DNA of 64,000 nt from Oceanisphaera profunda (GCF_002157895.1 NZ_CP021377.1:682001-746000), one strand, 5' to 3'; shown: positions 46,248 through 56,505, counted from the stretch's first letter. Program-made: numbers and translations. The notes: generated by a model from the letters alone, not told the origin.

Positions 46248-47597
46248 TTACAACCGCGCAAAATCGTTAAACAGCGCCAAGCCCATCAACATAAATAACA
46301 AGGCGGCGCCAATTTTAAAGCCGACTTCCTGCACTTTCTCTGGCACCGGTCGGCCGGTAACGGCTTCGATGATATAGAACAGTAAGTGGCCGCCGTCTAA
46401 TACCGGCAGTGGCATCAGGTTAATAATGCCTAAATTCACACTGACCAAGGCCATAAAGCCTAAAAAATACACCAAGCCATAATCAGCCGTGGCACCGGCA
46501 CCTTTAGCTATGGAAATTGGGCCGCTTAGGTTATCCACCGACACCACACCAGTCACCAACTTACCGAGCATTTGAAAGGTCAGCACGCTTAAATCCCAAG
46601 TGCGGCCAATACCTTCACCGATGGCGGCCAGCGGGCCGTAGCGCAGATCAAAGCGATATTCATCAGCGACCGGTAACACTGCCGGTGCCAAGCCAGCAAA
46701 GCCTATTACGCGGTCCGCGTGCTCTTGGCGCGCCGGCGTCAACATTAGCTTTTGGCTCTGACCGTTACGTTGCACCTCAAGTTCCATTTCAATCTCAGGC
46801 GAGGCCTGCACCGCTGTCACTAATTGGCGCCAATCGACCAGCTTTTCGCCATTAATAGCGACTAGCGTGTCGCCAAGCTGCACGCCGGCCGCCTCTGCAG
46901 GGCCATTTTCGACCACATTCGCTACATCCAAGGTCAGGCTAGGCCCTTCTGGCACTAAGCCCAACGCCGTAATTGGCGACTCCACTTCTGGATTAAACTG
47001 CCAATCCGCCAAGAGCAATTGCGCATCGCGCTGTTGGCCGGCAGTGTCGGTGACCGTGAAAACCGTCTTATCATCCCCTAGCCGCCCAAGCAGCGCAAAG
47101 TTAACTTCTTCCCAGGTGCGTACTTTTTTGCCATCAATGGCAATAATTTCCATGCCTGAGCTTAAGCCACCTTGGGCCGCCACAGAGGTTGGCGTCACCG
47201 AATTTAATACTGGCTTCACCGAAGGAATACCAATTAAAAACATCAGCCAACAAGCAAAAATGGCAAACACAAAGTTCGCCATAGGCCCAGCCACCACTAT
47301 GGCCATGCGCGCCCATACCGATTTATGATTAAAAGCTTGGTCGTGCAGCTCGGCGGGCACGTCTTCGACGCGGCTATCGAGCATTTTAACGTAACCGCCG
47401 AGTGGGATCATGGCCACCACATACTCGGTGCCATCTTTACCCATACGGCGCCAAATGGCCTTACCAAAACCGATAGAAAAACGCTCTACTTTAACGCCAT
47501 TACGTCTGGCTACCCAAAAGTGGCCAAATTCATGCACGGCAACCAATACACCCAAGGCGACAATAAAGGCACCCAAATTCCAGAAAAAGCTGCCCAT
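46248..47597 (-). CDS. rseP: Site-2 protease RseP
   Basis: Intramembrane zinc protease that cuts RseA after DegS and so releases sigma-E. HEFGH in LVAVHEFGHFWVARRNGVKV near residue 21 supplies two zinc ligands, and LMPLPVLDGGHLLF near residue 400 supplies the third (Asp). Two PDZ domains lie between (NSVTPTSVAAQGGLSSGMEI and VENGPAEAAGVQLGDTLVAI). It has four membrane helices. It starts in the TAATG that ends dxr, so translation is coupled. Confidence 0.96.
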   Translation of the reverse strand: MGSFFWNLGAFIVALGVLVAVHEFGHFWVARRNGVKVERFSIGFGKAIWRRMGKDGTEYVVAMIPLGGYVKMLDSRVEDVPAELHDQAFNHKSVWARMAIVVAGPMANFVFAIFACWLMFLIGIPSVKPVLNSVTPTSVAAQGGLSSGMEIIAIDGKKVRTWEEVNFALLGRLGDDKTVFTVTDTAGQQRDAQLLLADWQFNPEVESPITALGLVPEGPSLTLDVANVVENGPAEAAGVQLGDTLVAINGEKLVDWRQLVTAVQASPEIEMELEVQRNGQSQKLMLTPARQEHADRVIGFAGLAPAVLPVADEYRFDLRYGPLAAIGEGIGRTWDLSVLTFQMLGKLVTGVVSVDNLSGPISIAKGAGATADYGLVYFLGFMALVSVNLGIINLMPLPVLDGGHLLFYIIEAVTGRPVPEKVQEVGFKIGAALLFMLMGLALFNDFARL

Positions 47598-48787
47598 TAG
47601 TGCTTCCTTATTTGTGCTGTAGCACAGAGTCGTGCCTGATTATCCAACGCAATAATTTCATCAATCGTGCTCACTGAACTCGCACCCAACGTTTGCACTA
47701 CCGCCTCGTTCACCTCGGCGATAGCCATAAAATTCAATTCACCGGCCAAAAAGGCCGCCACTGCTATCTCGTTCGCCGCATTCAAAGCCGTGGTCGCCCC
47801 TTGGCCACTGGCGCAGGCATCAATGGCCAACTGCAAGCAAGGGTAACGCGCCATATCTGGCGCCATAAAGCTCAAGTCACCGAGCGTACAAAAGTCCAGG
47901 GGGGCCACGCCCGAGGCAATGCGCGCCGGATACGCCAAGGCATGAGCAATGGGCGTCATCATATCTGGCTGACCGAGCTGCGCCAATACAGAGCCGTCAG
48001 AATATTGCACCATAGAATGCACTACCGATTGCGGATGCACCAATACCTGCAACTGCGCAGCGTCGGCATTAAATAACCAACGCGCTTCTATATACTCCAG
48101 CCCTTTGTTCATCATGGTGGCCGAGTCTACCGAGATTTTTGGCCCCATGGTCCAATTAGGATGGGCAATGGCCTGTGCCGGCGTTACCGCACTTAGCTCA
48201 TTAATAGGCGTATAACGAAACGGACCACCAGAGCCGGTCAGTAAGATTTTACTGACTCCTGCCTCAGACAAACTGCCGCGGCCAGGGTTTTGTTGTAGCG
48301 AGCTTGGCAAGCATTGAAAAATAGCGTTGTGTTCACTGTCGATGGGCAATAACTCGGCACCATATCGGTGTACCGCATCAATAAACAGCTCGCCGCTCAT
48401 CACCAAGGCTTCTTTATTCGCCAGCAAGACTCGCTTGCCTGCTTTAACGGCAGCTAATGTAGAAAGCAAACCCGCCGCGCCCACAATCGCCGCCATCACA
48501 GTCGTGACCTCTGGCTCCCGGGCCACCTCGCACAGCGCCTCGCTGCCACTTAACACCTCGGTGGCACTGTTTAACTGCGCCAATTCATGGCGTAACTGCT
48601 TAGCGGCCAAGGCATCTACCATCACCGCATAACGCGGCGAAAACTCTAAACAATCAGTGACCATGCGCGTCACATTACTGTGCGCACTTAAGGCAAACAG
48701 CGAAAACCGCTCAGGATGTTGGCGCACTACAGCCAAGGTACTTTGCCCAATGGAGCCAGTGGCACCCAATATCGCCAGAGTTTCCAT
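47597..48787 (-). CDS. dxr: 1-deoxy-D-xylulose 5-phosphate reductoisomerase
   Basis: The second step of the MEP isoprenoid pathway (also called ispC). NADPH-binding [18 protein letters not shown] at the N-terminus, [26 protein letters not shown] with metal/substrate residues, [14 protein letters not shown] and [22 protein letters not shown]. At 396 residues it is standard. GGGAG precedes the ATG. Sits between cdsA and rseP in the conserved order. Confidence 0.96.
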   Translation of the reverse strand: METLAILGATGSIGQSTLAVVRQHPERFSLFALSAHSNVTRMVTDCLEFSPRYAVMVDALAAKQLRHELAQLNSATEVLSGSEALCEVAREPEVTTVMAAIVGAAGLLSTLAAVKAGKRVLLANKEALVMSGELFIDAVHRYGAELLPIDSEHNAIFQCLPSSLQQNPGRGSLSEAGVSKILLTGSGGPFRYTPINELSAVTPAQAIAHPNWTMGPKISVDSATMMNKGLEYIEARWLFNADAAQLQVLVHPQSVVHSMVQYSDGSVLAQLGQPDMMTPIAHALAYPARIASGVAPLDFCTLGDLSFMAPDMARYPCLQLAIDACASGQGATTALNAANEIAVAAFLAGELNFMAIAEVNEAVVQTLGASSVSTIDEIIALDNQARLCATAQIRKH

Positions 48788-48869
48788 TAGCTCTCCCCTG
48801 TTAAGCGCGAGATTAAGAGGCTAGCGACAGAGGCGAACACTCGGTTACATACAGTCAAATTTTTCAACA

Positions 48870-49745
48870 TTAGCTCAACAGCCACACAACGAGTACGAAA
48901 ACGGGAAGTGCCGCAGTTAAGCTGTCGATTCGGTCCATAATGCCGCCATGGCCCGGTAAGATATTGCCAGAGTCTTTTAAGCCTGCTTCGCGCTTAAACA
49001 TACTCTCGGTTAAATCACCGAGCACTGAGGCTAACACCGCCACGATTGAAGCAATCAGCACCACTATCGTCTGCTGGCTTGGTAAGTCGATGCTAAAAGT
49101 GACGATCAGAGCCAGCACAGTGGCCGAGGCTACGCCGCCCAACATACCTTCTACGGTTTTGCCGGGGCTCACATTAGGGCACAGCTTGCGCTTGCCAACC
49201 GCGCGACCCACAAAGTAAGCGCCGGTATCCGCGGCCCACACCAAGCCCATTACAAACAACAATAACCAAGCGCCAAAGTGCGGGTTTTCTTGATACTGAA
49301 AACCACGCAGCGTCATCATCGCCCAATAAAAGGGCACTAAGGTCAAAAAGGCAAACGCCGACTGCATAGCGGCATTGCCCCGCCACCAGCTAGCACTGCG
49401 CGGAAAAGTCAGCACTAGCCCTAATGCCACTACCCACCAAGCACCCGCCACCATATACAAATAGCTCAACCGTGGCTCCATACCGGCGGCCAAGGTGTCT
49501 AGGCTAGTGCTCTCAGTCCACAGCCCTTCTAGGGGCAATATCCCCATCAAGCCATAGAGCACCAAGCCCATGGCGAGCATGGTGATAAAAGCACGGTCTT
49601 TATCAATAAAGTTGCCCCACTCAATGGACGCCAACAAAAATATGGCACCGGCAAACAGCGCAAAATAGTTAAACGGCAGCAAGAACAAAGCCGCCAGCAC
49701 CAGAGGCACCAAACAGAGTGCGGTAATAATTCGTAGTTTTAACAA
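48870..49745 (-). CDS. cdsA: Phosphatidate cytidylyltransferase
   Basis: Makes CDP-diacylglycerol from phosphatidate and CTP, the branch point of phospholipid synthesis. Multi-pass inner-membrane protein with LLLFVMGLVWAADTGAYFVGRAVGKRKL and the family signature SVLGDLTESMFKREAGLKDSGNILPGHGGIMDRIDSLTAALPVF near the C-terminus. The frame opens at 49808, but that part is translated from a family C repeat. A TTG at 49745 has AAGGA seven bases upstream and gives KLRIITALCLVPL, the usual CdsA N-terminus, so I chose it (291 residues). The repeat ends exactly at the ribosome-binding site. Confidence 0.93.
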   Translation of the reverse strand: MLKLRIITALCLVPLVLAALFLLPFNYFALFAGAIFLLASIEWGNFIDKDRAFITMLAMGLVLYGLMGILPLEGLWTESTSLDTLAAGMEPRLSYLYMVAGAWWVVALGLVLTFPRSASWWRGNAAMQSAFAFLTLVPFYWAMMTLRGFQYQENPHFGAWLLLFVMGLVWAADTGAYFVGRAVGKRKLCPNVSPGKTVEGMLGGVASATVLALIVTFSIDLPSQQTIVVLIASIVAVLASVLGDLTESMFKREAGLKDSGNILPGHGGIMDRIDSLTAALPVFVLVVWLLS

Positions 49746-49764
49746 AGCAAAGTCCTTAAAAGAA

Positions 49765-50208
49765 AGCGCCCGGCGCCCAGCACCAAGCGCCCAGCTAAAA
49801 GAAAACACACCGCAATCTATAGCCGTCCGTCTCTTTGGTAAAGAGCACTTCGGCGGTTATGCGTTAGCAGAAGTTTTTTACATCCCGCAGAGGCGGGACT
49901 GCGCACTCAAAGCGCCAAACTACACAAATATCGCCTTTTGCCGTCATACCGGGCTCGCCCCGGTATCTGGCTCTTTGCCCTAGAACCTAAAACGAGATCC
50001 TGACGTGCGTCAGGATGACGGCTGTTTTAACCCCAATAAGATCCCTTTTCGCTCTTATCTCATCTTAATTTTCCGTGTTCTTCCGTGTATTCCGTGGCGA
50101 AAAATCTTACGCTCTTAGTTCTAAAATCAAGCCCAGATCCTGATGTGCATCAGGATGACGGCAAAAGAACAAAACACGCCCTTTTATTTAGCTTGGCGCT
50201 CGGCGCTT
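49765..50208. repeat. Composite repeat bounded by inverted family C modules, cdsA-uppS spacer
   Basis: Family C at 49765-49799, an E-like piece with CATCCCGCAGAGGCGGGAC, an ACCGGGCTCGCCCCGGTATC palindrome, family B, a half family A end (50071-50099), family B again, then an inverted family C (50187-50208) four bases before the uppS stop. No coding potential. Confidence 0.8.
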
Positions 50209-50212
50209 AACT

Positions 50213-50980
50213 TCAAGTCTTAAGCAACGCTCTGATCTGTTCGCCGGTGCAGCCGAAGCGGCGCTCGCGGCCTACAAAAGCGGCGATGGCCTCACTAAAA
50301 GCGGTGTCGTCAAAGTCTGGCCATAATACATTGGTGAAATGCAGCTCCGCATAGGCCAGCTGCCACAGCAAAAAATTACTGATGCGCTGCTCGCCGCCGG
50401 TGCGGATCAATAAATCCACCGGGCTTAAATCGCTCATGTTCATCAGCGTATTTAATGAATCTTCGGTAATTTCGCTGACTGCTCGCTCACCATTTAACAC
50501 CTGTACTGCCGCTTGGCGACAGGCTTGCACTATGTCCCAACGGCCACCGTAGTTAGCGGCGATATTAAGCGTGAGCCCAGTATTGGCAGCGGTGAGCACT
50601 TCCGCATCGGCAATTTTGCGCTGTAAGTGGGCACTAAAACCACTGCGCTCGCCAATCACTTGCAAACGAATATTATTACGATGCAGCTTCTTCACTTCAG
50701 AACCGAGCACGGCGATAAACAAGCTCATTAACGCACTTACTTCATCTTCAGGGCGACGCCAATTTTCACTGGAAAATGCAAACAAGGTTAGCGCATCTAA
50801 TTTAAGCTGATGGGCAAAGCTCACGGCTGCCCGTACCGACTTTACGCCGGCTTTATGGCCACTCACGCGAAACTTACCGCGTTGCTCAGCCCAACGGCCG
50901 TTGCCGTCCATAATAATGGCCACATGACGTGGCAATGTCGGTGATAGTTCTAACGCTGCCATAGGTTCAGTCGTTGGCAT
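50213..50980 (-). CDS. uppS: Undecaprenyl diphosphate synthase
   Basis: cis-Prenyltransferase that makes the C55 lipid carrier for peptidoglycan and O-antigen. The 255 residues include [20 protein letters not shown] (catalytic Asp), [35 protein letters not shown] and [39 protein letters not shown] lies 7 bp before the ATG. It lies downstream of frr across a terminator, and its product feeds the glycan genes further along the chromosome. Confidence 0.96.
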   Translation of the reverse strand: MPTTEPMAALELSPTLPRHVAIIMDGNGRWAEQRGKFRVSGHKAGVKSVRAAVSFAHQLKLDALTLFAFSSENWRRPEDEVSALMSLFIAVLGSEVKKLHRNNIRLQVIGERSGFSAHLQRKIADAEVLTAANTGLTLNIAANYGGRWDIVQACRQAAVQVLNGERAVSEITEDSLNTLMNMSDLSPVDLLIRTGGEQRISNFLLWQLAYAELHFTNVLWPDFDDTAFSEAIAAFVGRERRFGCTGEQIRALLKT

Positions 50981-50996
50981 TCAGTCACTCCTGCGC

Positions 50997-51031
50997 AAAA
51001 AAAAACGCCGAGCAGGCAGCTGCGCGGCGTT
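50997..51031 (-). terminator. Hairpin-T terminator between frr and uppS
   Basis: On the minus strand AACGCCG/CGGCGTT with a GC-rich inner hairpin, followed by a run of nine T. It suggests that transcription from rpsB to frr partly ends here and that uppS has another promoter or depends on read-through. Confidence 0.8.
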
Positions 51032-51054
51032 GGTCACTATACCCGAAGTAGGGA

Positions 51055-51612
51055 TTAGATTTCCATTAACTCTTTCTCTTTGGCGGCCAGCGCTTCGTCC
51101 ACCAATTTGATGCAAGCGTCAGTGATTTTCTGCACTTCATCGTGCGCGCGACGATCATCGTCTTCAGAAATTTCTTTATCTTTTAACAACGACTTAAAAT
51201 CACCGTTAGCATCACGGCGAATATTCCGCACCGCCACTCGGCCCTGCTCGGCTTCGTTGCGTACGATCTTGATCAAGTCTTTACGACGCTCTTCGGTTAA
51301 TGAAGGCAGCGGAATGCGGATCATGGTACCAGTACTTTGCGGGTTCAGGCCTAGGTCTGAGCTCATAATGGCTTTTTCAACAGCTTTGATCATAGAGCTA
51401 TCAAATACAGTCACCGCCAAAGTGCGCGAGTCTTCAGTGGTAATGTTGCCCACTTGCTTGAGCGGCGTAGCTGCACCGTAGTAGTCCACGTAAATAGTGT
51501 CTAACAGGCTGGGGTGCGCACGACCGGTACGTACTTTGTTCATCTGGGTCTTCAAAGATTCCAGACTTTTTTCCATGCGCTCTTGAGCGTCTTTAATAAT
51601 TTCATTAATCAC
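51055..51612 (-). CDS. frr: Ribosome recycling factor
   Basis: A 185-residue tRNA-shaped factor that, with EF-G, splits the post-termination ribosome. [71 protein letters not shown] and [13 protein letters not shown] are diagnostic. The start is GTG 51612 with AAGGA upstream. The pyrH-frr gap is 510 bp of repeats rather than the usual short spacer. Confidence 0.96.
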   Translation of the reverse strand: MINEIIKDAQERMEKSLESLKTQMNKVRTGRAHPSLLDTIYVDYYGAATPLKQVGNITTEDSRTLAVTVFDSSMIKAVEKAIMSSDLGLNPQSTGTMIRIPLPSLTEERRKDLIKIVRNEAEQGRVAVRNIRRDANGDFKSLLKDKEISEDDDRRAHDEVQKITDACIKLVDEALAAKEKELMEI

Positions 51613-51633
51613 GGTGTATTCCTTAAGTTATCA

Positions 51634-52117
51634 GCACCGAGCGCCCCGCGCCCAACACCAAGTAAAATCAAACCAAAACCTTTATTTGCCACGGAATACA
51701 CGGAAGCACACGGAAAAAAAACCAAGAATAAAAACCATTATTGGTAAGGTCTTACAAAAAACTTTAGGTTCTATTGCTCTTAGTCCGTGTCGTTCCGTGC
51801 TTCTCGTAACCAAGAGTCGTGGCGAAAAATCTTACGCTCTTAGTTCTAAAATCAAACCCAGATCCTGATGTGCATCAGGATGACGGCTAAACAATAAGCC
51901 CCACCACCGTCATACCGGGTTCGCCCCGGTATCTCGCTTTTGTTTCTAAAAGCTAAACCCAGATCCTGATGTACATCAGGATGACGGCATGACTACAAAA
52001 CACACACCACTGTACTTCACACAAAAATATTTCTTGGCTCTTTCCGTGTTCTTCCGTGTATTCCGTGGCGAAAAATCTTTAGTCACTTGTTTAGCTGGGC
52101 GCCGGGCGCTCGGCGCT
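51634..52117. repeat. Composite repeat bounded by inverted family C modules, frr-pyrH spacer
   Basis: Order: family C (AGCACCGAGCGCCCCGCGCC), full family A (51688-51823), family B (about 51858-51887), ACCGGGTTCGCCCCGGTATC, family B (about 51960-51987), half family A (52041-52069), inverted family C (52090-52117). It ends 6 bp before the pyrH stop. Its layout closely matches the cdsA-uppS composite. Confidence 0.82.
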
Positions 52118-52122
52118 ATATT

Positions 52123-52854
52123 TTACAGTTTACGGCTAATCAAAGTGCCTTCGCTTTCGCCCATGACAGCACGACGCAGGGCGCCGGGTTTGTTCATGTT
52201 AAAGATGCGGATCGGCATATCGTGGTCGCGCGCTAAGGTAAAGGCGGCTAAGTCCATGACTTGCAGCTCTTTGGCTAGCACATCGTCATAGCCTAAATGA
52301 TGATAGAGCTCGGCATCCGGATTTTTCACCGGATCTTCGCTGTATACGCCATCTACTTTAGTCGCTTTAAGCACTAAGTCTGCTTCAATTTCAATGCCAC
52401 GCAAGCAAGCGGCGGTGTCGGTGGTAAAGAATGGATTACCGGTGCCGGCAGAAAATATCACCACTCGACCTTTACGCAACAAGCTTATCGCATCGGCCCA
52501 ATTGTAAGGGTCGCACACGCCTTCCAGCGTAATGGCTGACATTAGACGGGCATTCACATAAGCACGGTGCAGGGCATCGCGCATCGCCAAGCCGTTCATC
52601 ACGGTCGCCAGCATGCCCATGTGGTCGCCCACTACGCGGTTCATGCCCGCTTGGGCCAAGCCCGCTCCACGAAACAAGTTACCACCGCCAATCACGACGC
52701 CAACTTGCACACCCAGTTCAACCAATTCTTTGATTTCCTGCGCCATGCGTTCTAATACGGCGGGATCAATACCAAAGCCTTCTTCACCTTGCAGCGCTTC
52801 GCCGCTCAGTTTAAGAAGAATGCGTCTGTATGCAGGTTTAGGATTGGTACTCAT
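52123..52854 (-). CDS. pyrH: Uridylate kinase
   Basis: Phosphorylates UMP to UDP; an amino-acid-kinase fold hexamer. The 243 residues include [78 protein letters not shown] and [19 protein letters not shown] precedes the ATG at 11 bp. It follows tsf after a terminator-like hairpin. Confidence 0.96.
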   Translation of the reverse strand: MSTNPKPAYRRILLKLSGEALQGEEGFGIDPAVLERMAQEIKELVELGVQVGVVIGGGNLFRGAGLAQAGMNRVVGDHMGMLATVMNGLAMRDALHRAYVNARLMSAITLEGVCDPYNWADAISLLRKGRVVIFSAGTGNPFFTTDTAACLRGIEIEADLVLKATKVDGVYSEDPVKNPDAELYHHLGYDDVLAKELQVMDLAAFTLARDHDMPIRIFNMNKPGALRRAVMGESEGTLISRKL

Positions 52855-52873
52855 GCTCTATTCCTAGTCATAG

Positions 52874-52897
52874 AAAAACCGCGACACAAGTCGCGGT
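52874..52897 (-). terminator. Terminator after tsf
   Basis: On the minus strand ACCGCGAC/GTCGCGGT with loop TTGT, followed by T4-5. Probably lowers expression of pyrH and later genes relative to rpsB-tsf. Confidence 0.82.
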
Positions 52898-52940
52898 CTA
52901 GTCTGGGGTCTGTTGACCCTAGCATTAAATCAGCAAAAAA

Positions 52941-53822
52941 TTACGCTTTTGAAGAAGCGGCAATTTGTGCTTGAACTTCAGCAGCGAAGTCTTCTTCTGC
53001 GCGCTCAATACCTTCACCCACTTCATAGCGGACGAAGCTAATGGCGTCGGCGCCTTTCTGCTTCAGCAGATCGGCAACGGTAATAGAAGGATCTTTAATG
53101 AACTGCTGACCAGTCAGAGAAATCTCACCGGTGAACTTCTTCATGCGGCCTTCAACCATCTTCTCAGCAATTTCTTGAGTTTTGCCAGAGTTAACAGCGA
53201 TTTCCACCTGAATTTCGCGCTCTTTTGCTACTACTTCAGCAGACACATCTTCAGGCTTCACAAACTGTGGGCTAGAAGCGGCTACGTGCATGGCTACGTC
53301 TTTCGCTACTTCTTCATCACCGCCTTGCAGATTGGCGATAACGCCGATGCGAGAACCGTGCAGGTAAGTAGTCAGGTTGTCACCTTCCACGCACTCGATA
53401 CGACGCAGACTCATATTTTCACCGATCTTGGCGATCAGGTTAGTCAACGCAGTTTCGATGCTCTCACCGTTTTCGTACTCGGCCGCTTTTAAAGCGTCCA
53501 GGTCATTGATTTTGTTAGCCAAGGCAATTTCAACTACTTTGTCGCCAAACGCGCAGAAGCTGGCGTCTTTTGCTACAAAATCAGTTTCACTGTTCAGCTC
53601 AATCATCACCGCAACATTGCCAGCTTGACGCATTAAAATCACGCCTTCAGCAGCAATACGGCCGGCTTTCTTAGCGGCTTTAGCTTGGCCAGACTTACGC
53701 ATTTCTTCAATGGCAAGTTCAATGTCGCCTTGGGCGTCGGTCAACGCTTTTTTACAATCCATCATGCCAGCGCCAGTGCGCTCGCGCAGTTCTTTTACCA
53801 TGGCCGCGGTAACAGTAGTCAT
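52941..53822 (-). CDS. tsf: Translation elongation factor Ts
   Basis: Nucleotide-exchange factor for EF-Tu. The 293 residues start [26 protein letters not shown] (the UBA-like domain that binds EF-Tu), then [36 protein letters not shown] and the coiled-coil/dimer region. ATG 53822 has GAGGA seven bases upstream and gives the standard N-terminus; the frame's extra 15 upstream codons are not expected to be translated. Confidence 0.96.
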   Translation of the reverse strand: MTTVTAAMVKELRERTGAGMMDCKKALTDAQGDIELAIEEMRKSGQAKAAKKAGRIAAEGVILMRQAGNVAVMIELNSETDFVAKDASFCAFGDKVVEIALANKINDLDALKAAEYENGESIETALTNLIAKIGENMSLRRIECVEGDNLTTYLHGSRIGVIANLQGGDEEVAKDVAMHVAASSPQFVKPEDVSAEVVAKEREIQVEIAVNSGKTQEIAEKMVEGRMKKFTGEISLTGQQFIKDPSITVADLLKQKGADAISFVRYEVGEGIERAEEDFAAEVQAQIAASSKA

Positions 53823-53870
53823 TTGAAATATCCTCAATCTTGATACACAAGAAAACTTTTTACACAAGAA

Positions 53871-53893
53871 AACAGGGGCACTAGGCCCCTGTT
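53871..53893 (-). terminator. Hairpin attenuator in the rpsB-tsf spacer
   Basis: AACAGGGGC/GCCCCTGTT stem with a short loop, followed on the minus strand by TTC rather than a long T run. A partial terminator between rpsB and tsf is known in E. coli; this looks like its counterpart. Confidence 0.6.
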
Positions 53894-54026
53894 AACACAT
53901 TACATTCGTAGGGTCAGGGTCTGTCGACCTTTCGCGGTTAAATTTTGTTAAAACCCAGAGGGGTACAAAAGTCATCTCGACGGCTTAACAGTCCCTCATA
54001 ACGGCAAAGCCTAAGCTTTTGCTCTA

Positions 54027-54755
54027 TTACTCTTCTACGACGTAGTTGTCTTCCGCTTGTTGCACGGCAGCATCTTGTGCACGAGCAGCAGTTACGGCGC
54101 TAGCTGCAGCATTCAGGTATAACTGAACGGCACGGATCGCGTCATCGTTACCTGGAATGATGTAATCGATGTTGTCTGGGTTAGAGTTAGTATCAACCAC
54201 AGATACTACAGGAATGCCTAAGTTGTTGGCTTCCTTGATAGCGATGTGCTCATGGTCAGCGTCAATCACAAACAATACGTCTGGCAGACCGCCCATGTTC
54301 TTGATACCACCCAGAGACTTCTCCAGCTTTTCCATTTCACGAGAACGCATCAGCGCCTCTTTCTTGGTCAGCTTGTCGAAAGTACCGTCTGCAGACTGAA
54401 TTTCCAGCTCTTTTAAGCGGCTGATAGACTGACGAACAGTTTTCCAGTTAGTCAGCATGCCACCCAACCAGCGATGGTTCACATAGAACTGATCGCAGCT
54501 GATTGCGGCTTCTTTAACGGCTTCTGAGGCTGCGCGCTTAGTACCAACAAACAGGATTTTACCTTTCTTAGAAGCAACGCTGCTCACGTAGTTCAACGCG
54601 TCGTTGAACATAGGAACGGTTTTTTCCAAGTTGACAATATGAACTCGGTTGCTGGCGCCAAAGATAAACGGCTTCATTTTTGGGTTCCAGTAACGAGTCT
54701 GGTGACCAAAGTGAACGCCGGCTTTCAGCATGTCGCGCATAGATACTTGTGCCAT
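54027..54755 (-). CDS. rpsB: 30S ribosomal protein S2
   Basis: The 242-residue S2 protein binds the small-subunit head-body junction and recruits S1. [63 protein letters not shown] and [34 protein letters not shown] are diagnostic. ATG 54755 has GAGGA in front. The 18 upstream in-frame codons belong to the leader. It is the first gene of the long minus-strand operon. Confidence 0.97.
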   Translation of the reverse strand: MAQVSMRDMLKAGVHFGHQTRYWNPKMKPFIFGASNRVHIVNLEKTVPMFNDALNYVSSVASKKGKILFVGTKRAASEAVKEAAISCDQFYVNHRWLGGMLTNWKTVRQSISRLKELEIQSADGTFDKLTKKEALMRSREMEKLEKSLGGIKNMGGLPDVLFVIDADHEHIAIKEANNLGIPVVSVVDTNSNPDNIDYIIPGNDDAIRAVQLYLNAAASAVTAARAQDAAVQQAEDNYVVEE

Positions 54756-54789
54756 GATTTCCTCAAATAAGTGTATTGGGTTAGGCCTC

Positions 54790-54845
54790 CACACATCCCA
54801 TGTCTCCAACTCCGAAGAGCACCCTAGAGCATGTGCCGATGTGTG
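54790..54845 (-). promoter_or_regulatory. Candidate structured leader of rpsB mRNA
   Basis: CACACATC and GATGTGTG can pair (8 bp) around a region with CTCTAGGGTGCTCTTCGGAG, which can form inner stems. S2 represses its own mRNA in E. coli through the leader, and a conserved leader is known in gammaproteobacteria. That this hairpin is that element is inferred from position only. Confidence 0.4.
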
Positions 54846-55017
54846 TGTGTATTAAAAAGGTGAATGGTCGTAAAACTAAGCCGTTAGCCATCAGCGCTAA
54901 GCTGTTAAGCAAGACTAGATCAGAACTACGGCGCGTTTTATACCACAAAAACCACCCACAAAGCCAGATATAAAGTGTTGGGTGTTGAATTTTTAATGTT
55001 GAGTTAAGCCAAAAACC

Positions 55018-55559
55018 AAACCGAGATCCTGATGTGCATCAGGATGACGGCGTTACATCACACACCGCCCTGTGCCGTCATACCGGTACCGGGCCGAGCC
55101 CGGCATGACGGCCTCGGTATGACGCTCTTGTTTCTAAAAACTAAACCGAGATCCTGATGGTCATCAGGATGACGGCGTTACATCGCACACCGCCCTGTGC
55201 CGTCATACCGGTACTGAATCAAGTTCAGCATGACGGCCCCAGTATCTCGCTCTTTGCCCTAGAACCTAAAACGAGATCCTGACGTGCGTCAGGATGACGG
55301 CTGGAGGGAGAGATCCTGATGGTCATCAGGATGACAGCGTTACATCGCACACCGCCCTTTGCCGTCATACCGAGCTTGCCTCGGTATCTCGCTCTTGCTT
55401 CTAAAAACCAAACCGAGATCCTGATGTGCATCAGGATGACGGCTTAAATTGCGAGATCCTGACGTGCGTCAGGAAGACGGCTGTTTTAACCCCAATAAGA
55501 TCCCTTTTCGATCTTATCTCAGCTTAATTTTTCCGTGTTCTTCCGTGTATTCCGTGGCA
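55018..55559. repeat. Dense repeat cluster between rpsB and map
   Basis: Six or more family B palindromes (GATCCTGATGTGCATCAGGA and relatives) alternate with ATACCGGTACTGAATCAAGT- and ACCGAGCTTGCCTCGGTATC-type palindromes, ending with a half family A end at 55531-55559. The period of about 110-130 bp recalls the skp-bamA cluster. The 958-bp divergent region between rpsB and map has nothing else apart from the rpsB leader; promoters for both genes must lie at its edges. Confidence 0.85.
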
Positions 55560-55713
55560 AAAATCTTTAGCCCTTTGTTTTCTGTGTCGCTTGGCGTTAC
55601 AATTTTCGGCCTGATAGCGGCAATACTGTCCGCTATCACTCCGATTCAATAGTCGCCCCGCGCTACTCCAACGCAATACTCACCGGGCGCCAACTCACAG
55701 AGAACCAAATTTC

Positions 55714-56505
55714 ATGAGCAGCATAGTCATCAAAACCCCGGAAGAAATGGAAAAAATGCGTGTGGCTGGTCGCTTGGCCGCCGAAGTACTGGAAATGATA
55801 GAGCCTTACATCAAAGTGGGAGTGACCACAGAAGAGCTCAATACCATTTGTCATGACTATATCGTTAATGTGCAGCAGGCCATTCCCGCTCCGCTTAACT
55901 ATCATGGCTTTCCTAAGTCCATTTGTACTTCAGTAAACCACGTGATTTGCCACGGCATTCCGGCTGACAAAAAGCTCAAGGACGGCGATATCATCAATAT
56001 TGATATCACAGTGATCAAGGATGGCTATCACGGTGATTCATCAAAAATGTTTTTTGCGGGCAAGCCCAGTATCCTGGCTGAGCGTTTATGCCGCGTAACC
56101 TTAGAGTGCCTAGAGCTGGCAATAAAGATGGTGCGCCCTGGCATGCAGCTGGGTGACATAGGTGCGGCCATTCAGCAACACGCCGAAGCGCATAACTACT
56201 CAGTAGTGCGAGAATATTGCGGCCACGGCATCGGCGCTGACTTTCACGAAGAGCCGCAAGTGGTGCACTACGGCACCCCCGGCACCGGCGAAACCTTGGC
56301 CGCAGGCATGTGCTTTACCATAGAGCCCATGATCAATGCCGGCAAACGCCACAGCAAAATGCTCAATGACGGCTGGACCGTACTCACGAAAGACCGCAGC
56401 TTGTCCGCCCAATACGAGCACACCCTGCTGGTTACCGAAGACGGCTGTGAGATTTTAACGCTGCGCAAAGACGACACCCTGCCGCGGTTTATCAGTGGTG
56501 AGTGA
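55714..56505 (+). CDS. map: Methionine aminopeptidase, type I
   Basis: Removes the initiator Met from nascent proteins; essential. A 263-residue pita-bread metallopeptidase with IVIKTPEEMEKMRVAGRLAAEVLEMI, the metal ligands in GDIINIDITVIKDGYHGDSSKMFF (two Asp), REYCGHGIGADFHEEPQVVHYG (His) and FTIEPMINAG and EHTLLVTEDGCEIL (Glu). Divergent from rpsB, as in E. coli. In many relatives glnD follows map; here a glycan cluster on the other strand follows instead. Confidence 0.96.
   Translation: MSSIVIKTPEEMEKMRVAGRLAAEVLEMIEPYIKVGVTTEELNTICHDYIVNVQQAIPAPLNYHGFPKSICTSVNHVICHGIPADKKLKDGDIINIDITVIKDGYHGDSSKMFFAGKPSILAERLCRVTLECLELAIKMVRPGMQLGDIGAAIQQHAEAHNYSVVREYCGHGIGADFHEEPQVVHYGTPGTGETLAAGMCFTIEPMINAGKRHSKMLNDGWTVLTKDRSLSAQYEHTLLVTEDGCEILTLRKDDTLPRFISGE

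Noticed and set aside
49746-49808. N-terminal extension of CdsA
   Set aside because: Encoded by a family C repeat; the TTG start with a good ribosome binding site gives the conserved N-terminus.
54810-55713. Small RNA or extra gene between rpsB and map
   Set aside because: The region is accounted for by repeat palindromes; no promoter plus terminator pair independent of them was seen.
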